Shown: positions 1-13,115 of the stretch, one piece after another
Position numbering within the stretch: position 1 is the stretch's first letter
Layout of the letters: the number at the start of each line of letters is the position of its first letter
Origin: Prostheceraeus crozeri
Lineage: Eukaryota; Platyhelminthes; Polycladida; Euryleptidae
DNA: 64,000 nucleotides
NCBI GenBank assembly: GCA_907163375.1
Contig: CAJQUW010007419.1
Location: 62,001 to 126,000 of the forward strand
Reading direction: 5' to 3'
Program-made: the position numbers and the translations under genes
Notes under the pieces: generated by a model
What the model saw: only the letters and a program-made list of their open reading frames with translations
Databases searched by the model: none
Told to the model about the DNA's origin: nothing

Positions 1-37
1 CACAATGCTCCATGCATAAGACATTTCTCCAAAAATT

Positions 38-150
38 GGATTCGGTGTAACGAACGAGCTATGCGACATCTCACTGTCAACAATTTGTCAGGAATGTGGA
101 CAGATTGTTGACTGTGAGTTGTCGCATAGCTCGTTCGTTACACCGAATCC
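38..150. repeat. Long hairpin (inverted repeat, ~47-bp arms)
   Basis: Left arm 38-84 starts GGATTCGGTGTAACGAACG and pairs with right arm 104-150, which ends CGTTACACCGAATCC. The outer 30 bp pair perfectly; a few mismatches lie near the ~19-base loop. No clear target duplication flanks it. It may be a minimal foldback element; a hairpin RNA precursor is possible but unsupported. Confidence 0.85.
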
Positions 151-2498
151 TCCATAAGCCTAGATCCATTAGTTGTAAGCCGTAGGCCGTAAGTCATAAT
201 CCACTTATAAGTGATTTTGACAATATTTTTGTCATGATGGATAATGCAAGCTGGCAGAGGAGTTACAAGATACTTTTTCTAATTTTTGTAAGAGAATGAG
301 CATTAAGAATCATGCATTATATCACAACGATCGACGTTCAGGGATTCTCAAAAGGATGACGTGTTATGGCTTTTCCTGCGTGCCTCCGCAATCAAGGGCG
401 GCCTATGGGTAATTCTGTATTCGTAAAAAATAAAGGCCTATATCACTTTTTTTGTTCGATTTAAATTCATGTAATATGACTGACTGTGCGCCAGCTGCAC
501 GTGCTGGTACTGTTGCACCGAATTTTAAAAAGTTAACCTGAAACACTTATTAAGGTGCAAGCGAAGTCTAGTTTATTTCGCGTTCCAGTTCGCGTTCTAG
601 ATTGCTGCGTAGTATTCAATAATACCTTCAAAAACTTGAAGGCAGAGTTTCTATCTTTCATAATTAATTGTCACTTTTTGAAGAATTCAATGCAAATTTT
701 ATAGAGTACAAGAAAACTTCCAACAGTGCTTGAAAATTAGCTGAGTGAAGATAAATAAAAAAATAAAAAAAGATAGAAAAAAAGAAGTAAAGAATTTGAG
801 TATTAAGAAGAATTAACACTGTTATTCCGTCTTTCAGTTGCCACATTTTATCCCTGACAATAACTGTAAATGATAAAATCCTTTCAGGAAACCGGTCTTC
901 ACTTCTAATGGCCTGTCTTAAGATTCATTCATTGCAAGTAAACCATTTGAATTGACTTTGAATTTTGTAACAAATTAAATAATTCCAATTGAAATAGATA
1001 GCGATTGCATCCAAAGCGTGTTCTCACAGTGTAGCTTATTTTCGTCGCGCAGACAGTAGCCATGAAGAATTGCAATAATTTTTACCAAAATCTATTGCTC
1101 GAATGCGCACCATATTTTTAACATTAAATTCATTTTATCTCATACTTACAGTATTTGTGCCAGAATGATCATTTACAGGATTAAGGGCGCTTTGACCGTT
1201 AGAAATGTCAACACAATCTCTTTTTACATAACAACGCATTTTGAATGGCGAATATTCATTAGGTAAAAAATTTAAGCGAAAAAGCACAACGGGTGCATTC
1301 ATCGGTGTTAGACAGGAAAACACATGTAATGCAGAACGACATTGTATGCACATTTAAAATTCATTCAGATTCAAGTGAACAATATAACATATATGATGCA
1401 AATTTCAACAATATTCAGTGAATTCAGAATACATGTACATTAAAATATATATCTTGTTTGCTTCCTATCACAATCGATTAAGGTGTTGTCTGTGTAACCA
1501 GTTAGATGTTCAGACATTTAAAGAACATCTGGGATAAAATGACTTGTAGACTATACTGCACCATTCGATTCATACTTCATGCGTCTACTCAATCTTAATC
1601 TAGCTGATTGATTCTATCATATTTGATATTTTCCGTGGTGGGGAAATCAGATCAGATTTCAAATCAGATTTCATGATGACATGTTTGATGCGACACGACA
1701 TTTCACATCGCAGAAATGACTCTCATAGCATCCTCATAGTGAAATAAAACAAACTAAATTCGGCATCAGAATTCAGTTAAATACGCGGCTGCTATTTAAC
1801 GACTTCTTTAAATTCAGACAATTGAAAGAAATTTCGTTGATGAATAAAAATTAAAGTCTTGTGATGAGCTGGCGTTTCATATCCGATATTTAGCGTTCAT
1901 ATGACCGCACAATTCTCATGGGAATGGACAATTTGGTAGACAAATCAATGACTTCTCGATAGACTAGACAGATTGTCTATCATAAATCATTTTCGATCAC
2001 GTAAATACAAAATTAATTCGTCTCATCCAACAAAATACATTTCAAATTCAAAACAGTAAACAACAAAGTACCAAGTTTGCGATTTGCAGATCGCTATGTC
2101 TTCTAAATGTCTAAAAAGTGCGAGTGTCTCAAAAATCTTTGAAAATCATGCTAATCTACAAAACATCATTAAAATTATTTTTGTTTATATCAGGGATGCG
2201 GATCCGTTGCATCACATGAAACGGCCACGAGTTGTACGCTGTGGAGATAGTAGACTATCAGCATAACTATAAAATGGCATGTAAATAAAGAGTCAATAAT
2301 GAAGGCTATGATTTCTGGCTCAAAATTCAACAACATTATTTGGGCAAAATGTCGAGAGTATTCTCACTTCTGAACTCGCATCTGACTTATAGATAAGCAT
2401 GAAGTCTGCGATACGAAACCGCATGCGCGTACTCAAAGGTAAACAAGCCACACAGCTATCATCTGTCGTTGAAAGTCTGATTTGCCCTGCGCTTTTTT
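151..2498. other. No gene seen
   Basis: AT-rich sequence with only short open frames that show no family motif. I see no terminal repeats or RNA gene here. Confidence 0.5.
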
Positions 2499-2687
2499 TA
2501 CACATGACCCTAAACATCCGTGGCTATGCGTGACATTGTTGCAACATCTGTCGGCAGTCCTCTTATATAGACTTTGCGTCTCATGTGTCTGCATGTATTA
2601 GTGGCTAAACAATGTGATAGGACCTCAATTTCATGCTCAGTGAAGACAGAACATGCTTAGCGGTTCATCCGTGGTTCAAGCGGCAAC
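2499..2687 (+). repeat. Dispersed repeat, copy 1 (second copy at 22569)
   Basis: About 189 bp matching 22569-22755 in the same orientation, from ACACATGACCCTAAACAT to GGTTCAAGCGGCAAC, with scattered substitutions and small indels. A related stretch in the opposite orientation follows at about 2822-2885 (AACATCCGTGG and ACGCGTAATT words), so this may be one arm of a larger inverted-repeat element. Family unknown. Confidence 0.75.
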
Positions 2688-3059
2688 TGAGACAGCCGTG
2701 GACGACGTGCAAACTATAAACGCTCGCCCGCGCGTATTCATAAACATTCCCCATGTTTTAACAGCATCAGATCAATTGATTTCTGACTCCTTGTGCAGCG
2801 CGTATGCACGCGCGTAGAAGAACAGAATGTCTTTAACCACGGATGTTTGGGGTGTTCCGTAATTACGCGTGAATTACGCGTGGTTGGTCTGGATGCAGCA
2901 AACATTGTAATGATACGTCTCCTCTCTGCGTCGCCCTCCTGCCATGTGTCTGCTGTCTGATATTCTAGAATCAATGTCTGCTAGCAGAGTGTAACCAAAC
3001 CACCCTCTCCGGTCTTCGCTATTACTCAATTACATCGCTACTTATAACGGAGAATACTC

Positions 3060-3291
3060 ATGGCAACTGTCGAGGAATTGATAAATTTACAAAATTCTCC
3101 TTTATCCTACGCAAAGAAAATAGAACTAAAAACTAAAGGAAGAGATAAGCCGATTTTCACCTTTGAAGGAAGGAGAAAGTGCAATCTTAGTGTGCAATAT
3201 CAAAAATACGAATACGGAGAGTGTTCGTTCGTTGACACAATTATCGACAAGTTTGCTTCAATGAAAGATCGTCAAGTAAAGTTGTTATATC
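3060..3291 (+). CDS. Candidate first coding exon, unknown protein
   Basis: An ATG opens 77 codons rich in Lys and Glu, beginning MATVEELINLQNSPLSYAKK, and the frame runs into a strong-looking splice donor: GTAAGT at 3292-3297. Without splicing the frame stops two codons later. Two further open stretches follow on the same strand (3872-4051 and 4257-4469), the second preceded by a pyrimidine-rich tract and TTAG. Together they could be a small three-exon gene or a decayed transposon gene. I do not recognise the protein, and splicing is inferred from motifs only. No membrane segment or signal peptide is visible. Confidence 0.35.
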
Positions 3292-3871
3292 GTAAGTAAA
3301 TACATCAGGTTATAGTGTTATGATTTACCTGTATTGTTTTTGGTAATGACTATAAGTGGAAATGGAGTTTGTTATGAAAATTGATTTTGCTCTTTAAATT
3401 ATAATAATAAAAAATATATTTTGAGCAATGCGCCTAAAGGACTAAAAATTGACTTGGAATTTACATGTAGGCCTACGTTCTTTTCCCGGTTCTTTCATTG
3501 GACTCAGATTACCTCATCTGAGGTGGTCTGCTACGCCACTGCGCGTGGCATGTCACCTATTGAGGTAACCAAATGCCCTGTAGGAAATTAAAAACTAGGT
3601 AACCACACTTTTATATTTGCTAGAGTGTCGGATTATATCATTGAATTAACTGAACGATTTCTAGAGAAACAAAGTAAATTTATAATTTACTCGGTGAATA
3701 AAGCTTCAGTCCATGATCACACTTGAGTCTTAGACAGCATCCTTTATATATCACCCACACTTTCATAGGGAAAATGTTCGAGAATGGAAAGATTTGAAGC
3801 AGAAATTGGTCATTTGGCAAGAATGTGCTGTTCAAGTAATATAACTGCACTCATTTATGACATTTTATTAA

Positions 3872-4051
3872 ATCTTTGAGCTATTTCAAAAGGAGCTGAG
3901 GAGATCAAATCTCATCATTCAAGATGTATTGACCCTGCGCAATGCTGCTCTTCGAAAATTGTCTGATATGAGAGACATGCAATTCCTGGTGGACAAAGCG
4001 AAAATTAAAAAATGTAAAGGAAATGAAGTAATAAGGATATGCAGTGACTAG
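3872..4051 (+). CDS. Candidate internal exon, unknown protein
   Basis: Open stretch between in-frame stops that reads like a soluble helical protein: ELRRSNLIIQDVLTLRNAAL followed by basic residues. A possible acceptor lies just before it (TTTGAG or TTCAAAAG) and GTAATA at 4028 could be a donor. It sits between the candidate first exon (3060-3291) and the stretch at 4257. The evidence is coding-like composition only, so it could be a chance frame or part of a dead element. Confidence 0.25.
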   Translation: MFELFQKELRRSNLIIQDVLTLRNAALRKLSDMRDMQFLVDKAKIKKCKGNEVIRICSD

Positions 4052-4256
4052 AAGCTGAAACATTTTCCAACCAAAGTTTGAATTGATTTCCTCATTGATC
4101 TTCTAATGGCCACGACAGGCGTTGCCACGGTCGTTTGATGAAAGACTTGAGATGGTGACATTCATGACTGAAAGAACGTCGTTTGCAGAAAACTATCAGA
4201 CTTTGTAGAGAAGTTTTTCGTTTTTGGTTTTGTTGCTCACAAGGTGAAACACTTAG

Positions 4257-4469
4257 GCCCTGGCTGATACGCCGAACACCAAAACGAAAACCATGGTATG
4301 GCTTGCTCCTGGACAGTCCAAACTTGCACTTGTCAAACACAAGATCACGAATCGCAATGCCATAATTCTGGTGACTTTAACAGCGAGCAAGAAGGACTCC
4401 ATCGAAGCTGTTGATCTTGGGATGTCAGTGGATGCTGACCTCAGTGCATTCGAACTTTGGAGTGAGTAA
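4257..4469 (+). CDS. Candidate last exon, unknown protein
   Basis: A T-rich tract at about 4211-4240 and CACTTAG precede 70 open codons that end at TAA (4467-4469). The product contains MVWLAPGQSKLALVKHK and ends AFELWSE. It has no start of its own in a good position, which fits a terminal exon. No family recognised. Phase compatibility with the upstream candidate exons is not proven. Confidence 0.25.
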   Translation, partial: ALADTPNTKTKTMVWLAPGQSKLALVKHKITNRNAIILVTLTASKKDSIEAVDLGMSVDADLSAFELWSE

Positions 4470-6217
4470 GTGAGTAAACGAGGTTTTCAGGCGTTCACTG
4501 GTGAACGAATAAAGTCAGCGAACGGATATTTTAGCTTCTACCACAGACCTGAAAAAAGAATTTGCCGTTCATGAATTGAGGAACGAGCTGAAATGTTTTT
4601 CTGATTGTTCCAATTCCTATCGATACATTGATTGACATTGATGCATTGACAGTGCTTTTTCATGCATCGACAATTCCGCATATTTTGTAGTTTAGCATTT
4701 AAATTCTAATACCCGAATGTATATGTGGTTTCTTAGATCAGATAGCACATGCATCATAGAACTTTGTCGATCCTCTGATACATATATGATCACACCTTCA
4801 AGTATTTCATGAGATCATAGGCTAGCATTTCATGGTCATTTTCTAGATCATCAACCAATGAGAACACTGAATTTCGGTGAGAACAGATTAATCGGAAGGT
4901 ACGCAAAATTTTGTTATCGCCATATACAGGTTGCCTTGCCATAAATGATAGTCTTCAGCAAGTAAAGATTTCGGTTAGACTGATAATTTCTATTTAAATG
5001 TGATGATTTGACGCTTCAGATGGCACCGTTATTATGATGCCGAAGCTTTCAAATAAATACACATGCATGTGATTTTGGCAGGACCTTGGTATAAAGCATT
5101 TTCATTTTGGAATCATGGAGCTGAGTTTTGGAAGGGTTTTCTTATGTCTCAAAGCCATTAACTTTTTATTCAGAAAAGTGCATTTTTAAAAGTATTCAAA
5201 AATTCGTCACAATCGCAGCTGCTTTCATCTCACAGGCAACATGTATGACCGAAAGTAAAATTCTTGGTTATAATGCAACGATATAAAAAAGAATATACAT
5301 TGAAATCCTTTAATTTGTGTCGGCAAATCCACGAAGAGCCCTTCGTCAACGAGTTTGAAAGCCTTATTATGGATTATTGCTGTCGTGCTATCGCTTGCAA
5401 GGGTGATTATTACACCTATGTAAAATAAGCGTAACTTTTTACGTTTTGCGTTATATTTTTTGCCACTTTAGTAACTAGCAGGCATGTTAAACACACACTT
5501 TCTCATTTCCTGTGTAATCACAGTGCTTAAATAAATTTCTACAATATTAAAAGCAAGCCTTGTTCCTACAAAGCATAGTCAATTCCAAAATCTTTTGTTC
5601 AGACTGCTTATTATAAAAGAACCCTCGATTCTGTACACCATTTCAGTGTGTACTATAACCCTCGAGTCCGGGCACTTGTTAGAACATTTGAACTCATTCT
5701 TTGTCGAAAAAATATTTTCCCGAGACAAATTAACAGATTACTATGAGAGGATATGTCGCACAATTTCATAATTAAAGAAGCTAACTTAGGGAACACGGTC
5801 GCATAAACTCCCAAATTTGCCAGTGTACTTATAGCGAAATGAATGTGGTAGTTGATAACATAAAAATGAAATGCATGCACATATAAGATAAACAAGAATA
5901 CACGAGCATGCTTGTAAACATGTACACTCTTACTATATAATTTTAATTGCATTTAGTAACTTATCACAAAACCTTAGACTTATAAAAACTTAAGCCCTAC
6001 AGTGCTCTTTGAGTCCTTACATGCGTGGAACAAAGGTCATCAAAGTGAGCATCAATGCGAGCGACAGTAACTCTGAGAGAGGATAGGCTTACTCCTGAAT
6101 TGTATTGAGCACATAGTCCTAAAATTCCCTCTCAAGCAAATGATTACCTATAGGGTATACTACTATAGTAGAAATGCCTTAAAGCCGTGTGTGCACCTAT
6201 CGGTCATTTTTTATTAA
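4470..6217. other. No gene seen
   Basis: Only short frames without motifs. The 99-residue minus-strand frame at 5653-5952 is composed of low-complexity hydrophobic and basic residues and is not convincing. Confidence 0.5.
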
Positions 6218-6221
6218 TTAA

Positions 6222-7007
6222 CTCTTTCGCTACCAATCTTTTCCTCGTGTTTGTACCAAATTTTTGAATAAATGGTGTAAAGCAACCTCATCCCTAGCCC
6301 CGAAATTTTTTCAATCATACATGTAAATTTAATTTTAGGTTTATACGCCAGGATGGCTTTCCAAGAAATACAAATCAACATGAAATTGTTTGAACAATTA
6401 TTATTCATTGATTTAAAAATACCATCTCGGCTTATTATTATTTTTTTTTTGAAGAATGGTATGCAACAAACAGTCCTTCGGATGAAGATGAGGATGACAG
6501 CTACATCAAGAACTAGAAAAATTTCTTCGCCTTCGATTTCCGTGTGCACATACAACTGACTGCACAGCTTCCATCTTCTTCAACATGCTGGACAAGATGC
6601 TTGTTGCCCTGCAATCTGAAATACTTGGACGTCCTCTGGTCTTCCTGGTCAAATGATGTTCGAATTTTCGCAGGCTTTGCTTGGGAGATTTGGCTTGGCG
6701 TGAAAGACAGAAAAAATGCATGCATTTGTTTGACAAATTTCCAGTAATCAGAAGAAAATGCGTTTTCAACATTTCACTGTTTTTCTCTGGAAATGTCCAT
6801 AATAAGCCAAACTTTGATCCATTCGATCACAGCCATTTATTGACATATTGTAGTCGTGGACAAGAGTAGGAATTGAGATTTGCTTACCACGTTTCCTTGT
6901 GACGATCTTCATATCTACTAAGGCTTTCGTTGAAACAAGAAACCTAAGGCTTTCGGCCTTTCTTGTCTTTCCACGCTCTGTCTTCCACGGCCGTGGTAGC
7001 GAATGAG
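6222..7007 (-). mobile_element. piggyBac relic with TTAA target sites
   Basis: Ends are CTCTTTCGCTACCA at 6222 and the inverse TGGTAGCGAATGAG ending at 7007, each flanked by TTAA (6218-6221 and 7008-7011), the target site piggyBac elements duplicate. The minus strand carries the C-terminal part of the transposase: DYNMSINGCDRMDQSLAYYG near 6800-6860, matching the family's YNxxMGGVDxxDQ block, then a Cys-rich tail near 6480-6600. The coding sequence is split over several frames and the N-terminal two thirds, with the first catalytic aspartates, is missing, so this is an internally deleted dead copy of about 0.8 kb. Confidence 0.85.
6480..7000 (-). pseudogene. piggyBac transposase fragment
   Basis: Read leftward, frames give IPTLVHDYNMSINGCDRMDQ, then SLAYYGHFQRKTVKC, NAFFLSF-like and RTSFDQEDQRTSKYFRLQGN, then CAVSCMCTRKSKAKKFF and finally a VCCIPFF stretch. 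This is the order of the end of the catalytic domain followed by the C-terminal cysteine-rich domain in piggyBac/PGBD transposases. At least two frame changes break it. It lies inside the TTAA-flanked element at 6222-7007. Confidence 0.8.
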
Positions 7008-7011
7008 TTAA

Positions 7012-10000
7012 GCTATTCAACTGCAATGCAGGCATCTGCATGTAAATTGAAATTGAAATGTAATACATTACATTTTACTAAGACATACTGCGTGACAAAG
7101 AAATCTCAACACTTAGAACATTATAATTAACACACTATTATCATTAATACGGACCATTATTTTCATTCATGAAATAGCATCAAAACTAACTCTAAATGAT
7201 AAGAAATTATTTCAATCATGTCTAGCGTGCATGGCCCCTATCATTACGACTCAAATTCTATTGTTCAAAGACTTCATCCGATCTCTCTTGCTCAATGCGT
7301 TCTCATTGCACTTCAACTAATCTATGGGAAAGTAGTTCGAAATTGATAGGAGAATGAAGATACAATTTTTTCACCCTTTCATCCTACCAGCTCATCCCAC
7401 GCAATCTCGATTAATGAAATATCGATTGAAAAAATTGATAGAAGGACATGAGAATTACTTAATTGCTGAGGTGTAGTCACTTTGCTGTTGTCTTCTGTGC
7501 AGCTGAACATTGTCTTCTTGGATGATGAGATGGTCCCCCTTTACTTATGGGTAACAAAAAGACTCACAATCTCCGAGAAATAACATGAGCCATCCATGAT
7601 GCCTTGATGACAATAGCACCCTTGACTCGTCCATCGTGCCAAAAACCGACCGAAATCATGACGCTACCACAGTTGAATTGACCATGTTCTGAAATGCCGC
7701 AGATTGGATATCTCTCACGAGACAGTCTGTGAGTATAAACTTTTCCGTCGTGGAAATCGAGGATAAACTGTGATTACTCGTATACACATCACTGTATGTC
7801 ACTCATCAGCGCTCCTATTAGAATGTTACTCACACCATTCTGATCTTTTTTGTTTCTGTTCGAGACCTGTAACACGTTCATTCATACAGGAAAGCCATCG
7901 CATATATTCACTACAGTTCAAAAAGCTATTCAGAGGTATGCGTACTACATGTTAGTGGACTTAAATCCCGGTTCTGTCAAATTCATTTCCGTCGTTTGCA
8001 GTTCCAGCGCAACAGTTGATACCAGCATCAGATTTCCGGCTTATTTCTGGATGCGAAACACTCTGAAGCTGATTTTCTATGCTACAATCATCAGCTTCCG
8101 GTCTCTGACTCTATTTGTTTTCTTTGGTCTTTCAGATCCTTTCTGTTTCACAATCTTTTCTTCTCCACATCAACGCACCCGTCAATTTATAACAGCTAGC
8201 TAACATGCGGTGCATCCAATTCTTACGTCCACAGCGAATCATTCCAATAGCCATACATTTTGCGAATTCATCTAAGTGCTTCATCATGCAGTTACGACTT
8301 ATGTCAGAAGGACAGCAAATTTTGAAATTATGCGATGTTTAAACTTATCCAAACGTTGATCGTGTAAGAGGATAAACGATATCTTCATGTGGATGCTGGA
8401 GAGGGCACATAGAAATTTGATTGGCAGTAAGATCGAATTAGAAATTTAACAGTTGCCATTGATCAGTAATGATAAGCGTTAAGTTTTTTCTGTCAGGCAG
8501 TGTACAATTGTCTGATAAAAAACGTTAAAGAAAACCCTGAATTCATACGAGGAAATACAAGTCATGATGATAGCATTCTATTCTCCACCGTTCTGAAAAA
8601 GCATGATTTAGTCGACAAAAATCGGCCTCATTTAGGCCAGATTAGATTGCACTGATTAAAAGCTTTGTGTCGGTAATCTCGTGTCTATTTATAGGCCAGA
8701 TTCCCACTCCCCCTCCATGATTTACAAACACATGCTGCATAGCATGTACAGGGTGATGAAAAAAATGCGTTTTATAGTCAACTCGGTATTACAGGACATC
8801 GACTGCTCAGTCTTGAATTCATTCTTAATGCTACAAATATAACTATAGTACCCAACTCAGATACATGAGACTTGCTACTAATCTGAGCTTGCATAATACC
8901 ATATGTGATGTTAATCATTTTTACATAATTCAAATACTAGACCTGTTCAAAAGCCACCTAACAGTCCACATGCATGATATCAAACATTCCCAAACAGCCT
9001 TTCTATCAGTCAGTCGATATTTCTCTTTGAGTACTAGACATCTTACAAACAAAATTCGAACCGGCTCCATTTTGACTGCTCCATCATAGCGCCAACAGAC
9101 ATTCTAGAGAGCTATTTCATTTCTAAATTCAAAGTGAAGGCAAACACAATTCATAATTATTTGTATTTCATTTCTTTTATGTTGGCTATGCATTCATGAG
9201 TATGTAAGACATGCACTCCGAAACCGGTTGCAACAGATGCACAAGACTTTTAAGTTTTGGCCCACTTTTTTTAAATTTGCATATACTTACTGACATTAAG
9301 CATAGAAAGACATCATACCAGAAAAATAGGAAGTTTTTATTGCCATCTTCAAATATCATTGTGTCCATGTTGAGAGAAGTTTCTGTCATTTTCCGTAAAT
9401 GACGTATTATACTCGTAAATTCACTAATTCATTTTCTTATCCTTACTGAGATTTGGCAGCATTGCCAATATCTGGTAGGCCTACTGACGGCTTCGCTAAT
9501 ACCAGATATCATGTTTGAAATAATTGAATTTCTACCTGATCTGAAAGGTCTCCTGAGTAAAACATGCATTTTGTAACCATGTGTGAGCATGATTCCTTGA
9601 CATCCTCATATTTCTTGAAACAAAGAAAGTTTACAAGGTTTTGAGTCAACATTAATATAGGTGTAGTTTATTAGATAGCCTAATTGTTCGAGAAATATTT
9701 GAACATGTTATTTATCGATCAATATGCAGGAATCAACACAGAATTATTCCTTGGAATCAACCTGTTTCAAGATGTTCATTTTTTCTATGCTTATAATTTT
9801 CTAAATAATATTTATCAGTCATTTTATTCACAAAGAATATTGGAGACAACTACAAAGTTATATGGCAAAGCCCTTATCCGGTGTATTTTTAATGAATATT
9901 CTAAGCGTCTAAGCCTTCGGTAGTCAATAAAGGTTGCATCACTTTCTAGTCTTAGATGATGAAAAAAAAACTTCTTTGTAAATCAGATTAGTGACTGTTG

Positions 10001-12053
10001 CACTTAAAACAATGTGTACGTAATTGGCCGGTTTCAATAGGGTAAGAAAGGGAGGAGTGTTCTGAATCTTTGTCAGGAAATCAAGTACACTCATATAAAC
10101 ATCAATTTTTCTCAAAATACATGTACATCGATTTTCAGAGAATTATATTTTAGGATGGGCAATTGGGCATCCCTTGAGGCCCATCGAAGAAGATTTGAAT
10201 TTTCAGTCTCATTTAACAATGCCAGAAGAATTTTAAAGTGTTCATAAAGTCCTTTGCCAGTTTGTAAATCTCCATTCTCACCAATAATAATAGCAAATTG
10301 AATTCAACATCTAATCATGCTTCATCCAATCAAAACATGCGAAACCATGGGACTGTTTTCATTGGTGCATTCAATGATCATAATGAAAAAAGTACATGAT
10401 TTCAAGATGGAAGGAAACATCAGTATCAGCATTGCCATCAACTGTATGTGATTGTTCTAAGATAAAGTGAATTTTTGTTATCTTCGCTTTCTCTTCTTCC
10501 GTCTGCACATCCAAACATAGCTCACAGAAATGGATAAACTCATCAGATGAGCAACTTCCCTCCCGTCAATGCGATATTTAACAACGGCGAATCGTCAGAA
10601 ACGTAAGCTTACATGCAATGATAGAACAATAAATTCTAAAACTTTTAGCGAAAATACCGAATGAGTTAATTAAGCCTATAATTTGATGGGTGATTATTTC
10701 TAAAGATGCAAATCTGTCCATAGGCTGTAGGCAGAGAACTATGAGTCAAATAAGTCATATCTAAGTCGAACATCGGAGACATGGTTAGAAATTCATTAAG
10801 GTGACCATATGCCATCAGCGAGGAATTCAGCTTGTATTTATAATGGCGCCCATTTCTTAAGCATGGAATTTTTTTCTTAGATTCTTCTTTTAATGTTTCA
10901 CAATAAATGAAGTCATCTGGATGGCTGTGGTGATGATGTTCTTCCATTTGAATTTTGGTGTCAATGTTATAAACGCATTCAACGCACGAATTATGACACT
11001 TTTCAGCATTTTTATATAGAAAGATTTTTGTTTTGTAAAATCAATTCTGCATAGCTAGTTACCATGGGGAATATATGCACTCACACACAAACTTTTGCTT
11101 CATCTGCTGAGCACCAAAGATAGCGGTATAAAAAAGCGTCGTGTTTAGGGTGACCAGAAAACTCATTTCGACTTCGATGAGGCTCTCAATGTATATAGCT
11201 AACATATAGCTAACAGTATAGTAAATAGACTTCATTCTTGAGATGACGAAATTTCGATGACCTACGCCGCCGAAAATCGATGAAAATGCATTTCTTGGGT
11301 ATAGCTTATACATATAATTTCAAATTTACATTTAAAAAAACTGTCAAGCAACATCCTTGAATAAGGCGAGAAATATTTCAACGTTCGGATTATCGTAGCC
11401 GCGTATTTTAAGGGGTTGAATGTCACCAAATAAGTTTTTATCTCTGAAGAATTGTGCCATTGATTGATTAGTCTCGAAAGGGCGAATTAGATCGTGCAGT
11501 AGGACATCTGGTTCCTAGATGTGTCGATTGCAAGGTTGGAGTCTAGGTCTTACCCACATAACAACTCATGTTTCTGGATAAAAGTTTGAGCAGCTACAAC
11601 TATCCCATGGGTCAATCTTCAGCAGGGTAAGAAAGGGTCATTTTGGCAGCTTTTCTAAACTACAACTTTTGAGAATTGAAGCCAAAAGTCAATACAATAA
11701 TTTTATCTATTATATAAACACCGTTATGAGACAGTAAGCAGAACAGAGTAACATATCTGAAGCTTCGTTGTAGATTGGGCAATATTTGAAATTGACGATT
11801 TTACGCTATACCAGAGACGCGTCCTAGGAGTTGGAAAAGAGGGAATTGCCCCACGTCAAAACGTTTCGTAGATGCAAGGTTCTGTCTCTGCACGCGGCTG
11901 CAGATGCATAGCCTACATGAAAGGCTGCAGACATTGTAATTTCACACTGTAATGAAAATTGATCTACATAAATCTATACCTTCCAGAATTGAAGGATAAT
12001 GATAATGATATGCATATATTTGGATGAAACAGCTGTAGCTGATTGTGATGCAT
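7012..12053. other. No gene recognised
   Basis: Five kilobases of AT-rich sequence. The longest frame (7850-8203, plus strand, 117 codons) is rich in Ser, Phe and Cys and shows no motif. Two short echoes are present: AGGGTAAGAAAGG near 10040 and near 11625. I see no terminal repeats. Confidence 0.45.
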
Positions 12054-13115
12054 CAGTGGTGGGCAACCTGCTAGGTCGCCGGGACATATTGGGTGGCTCG
12101 CCACCGCTTCTCATATCTAAATGACCGCTGACTTTACTTGAATCGGTGATATGAAAGTGATTCACTCCGACTCCGATCTTTGAGAGATGCTTCTAAGGGT
12201 GAGGGATCCTCTTTCGAATTTGCAAAACCATTGATTGCTATTCATAAATGAGCAATATGATTGCAAAAAATTCACATTCAGATGTTCCAAACATGCTACT
12301 TTTGCAATGAATATCTTCTCAAATAATCGCAAAATGGTCATCAAGTGCGCGAGTTTATGCTAAGTCACATCATTCGATGCCTTGTTAAGAATGCTTCACT
12401 AAGTAATAAACCACGCTTCAAAGAGCCTGCAAATAGGCTATATGAGTAGACCTAGGATACGTTTGAAGGAGTCCAACCGTATGATTTTGACAGGCCAACA
12501 TTTTTCCAAATATTCTTGCTGAATTTCAGTTGTATTCTACTGCACAAACATATTTTGCACTCTACTGGCATTAGCGCCCGACTACCGTTTGTGGAGCCCA
12601 TGTACAGTTTTTGAAAGCCGTATTTCTTGGGTGACATATGTAGCCTACACATAGGTACATGTATCATGATAAATTGTAGCACAATCTCTTGTCTTGCACG
12701 GCTTTCACGTGGATAGCCGCAGCAACACTTGCAGACTGTTGTTTTTCGATGAAATAGAGTAATGTTAGTCATACCACCGAAAAAGTCAGATTATGCTTTA
12801 ATTACACAGAGAAAAGCTTCCATTATTTGCTACCTATTCGCTCTTCAATGCTCACATGAGTTGTAGAATGTTAATTATCATTCCTCAATATTAAACAAAT
12901 TTTATTTCCGTACAATACTGCTGTATACTACATTTAAATGTAAAATTTTCTTATGTAATACGACAACTGAATATACTCGCATATTACAGCAGCCGGAATA
13001 AAGCACCTTGCAAAAGAATTTTAAGCTTATCACTGCCTTTTGAAAATGGTGGCCTCGAGCCTTTTCACGAGTCATTCCTTGTGGCCCGATATCCCAACTT
13101 GGTTGCCCACCACTG
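12054..13115. mobile_element. Non-autonomous hAT-type element
   Basis: CAGTGGTGGGCAACC at 12054 is repeated in inverse at 13101-13115 (GGTTGCCCACCACTG). This end sequence resembles common hAT termini. The flanking octamers TGATGCAT (12046-12053) and TGATATAT (13116-13123) match at 6 of 8 positions, as expected of an old 8-bp target duplication. The 1,062-bp interior holds no transposase; the 106-codon minus frame at 12452-12772 shows no hAT motif. Confidence 0.75.

Noticed and set aside
12452-12772. 106-codon minus frame inside the hAT-type element as a transposase
   Set aside because: No zinc finger, catalytic or dimerisation motif of the hAT family can be seen.
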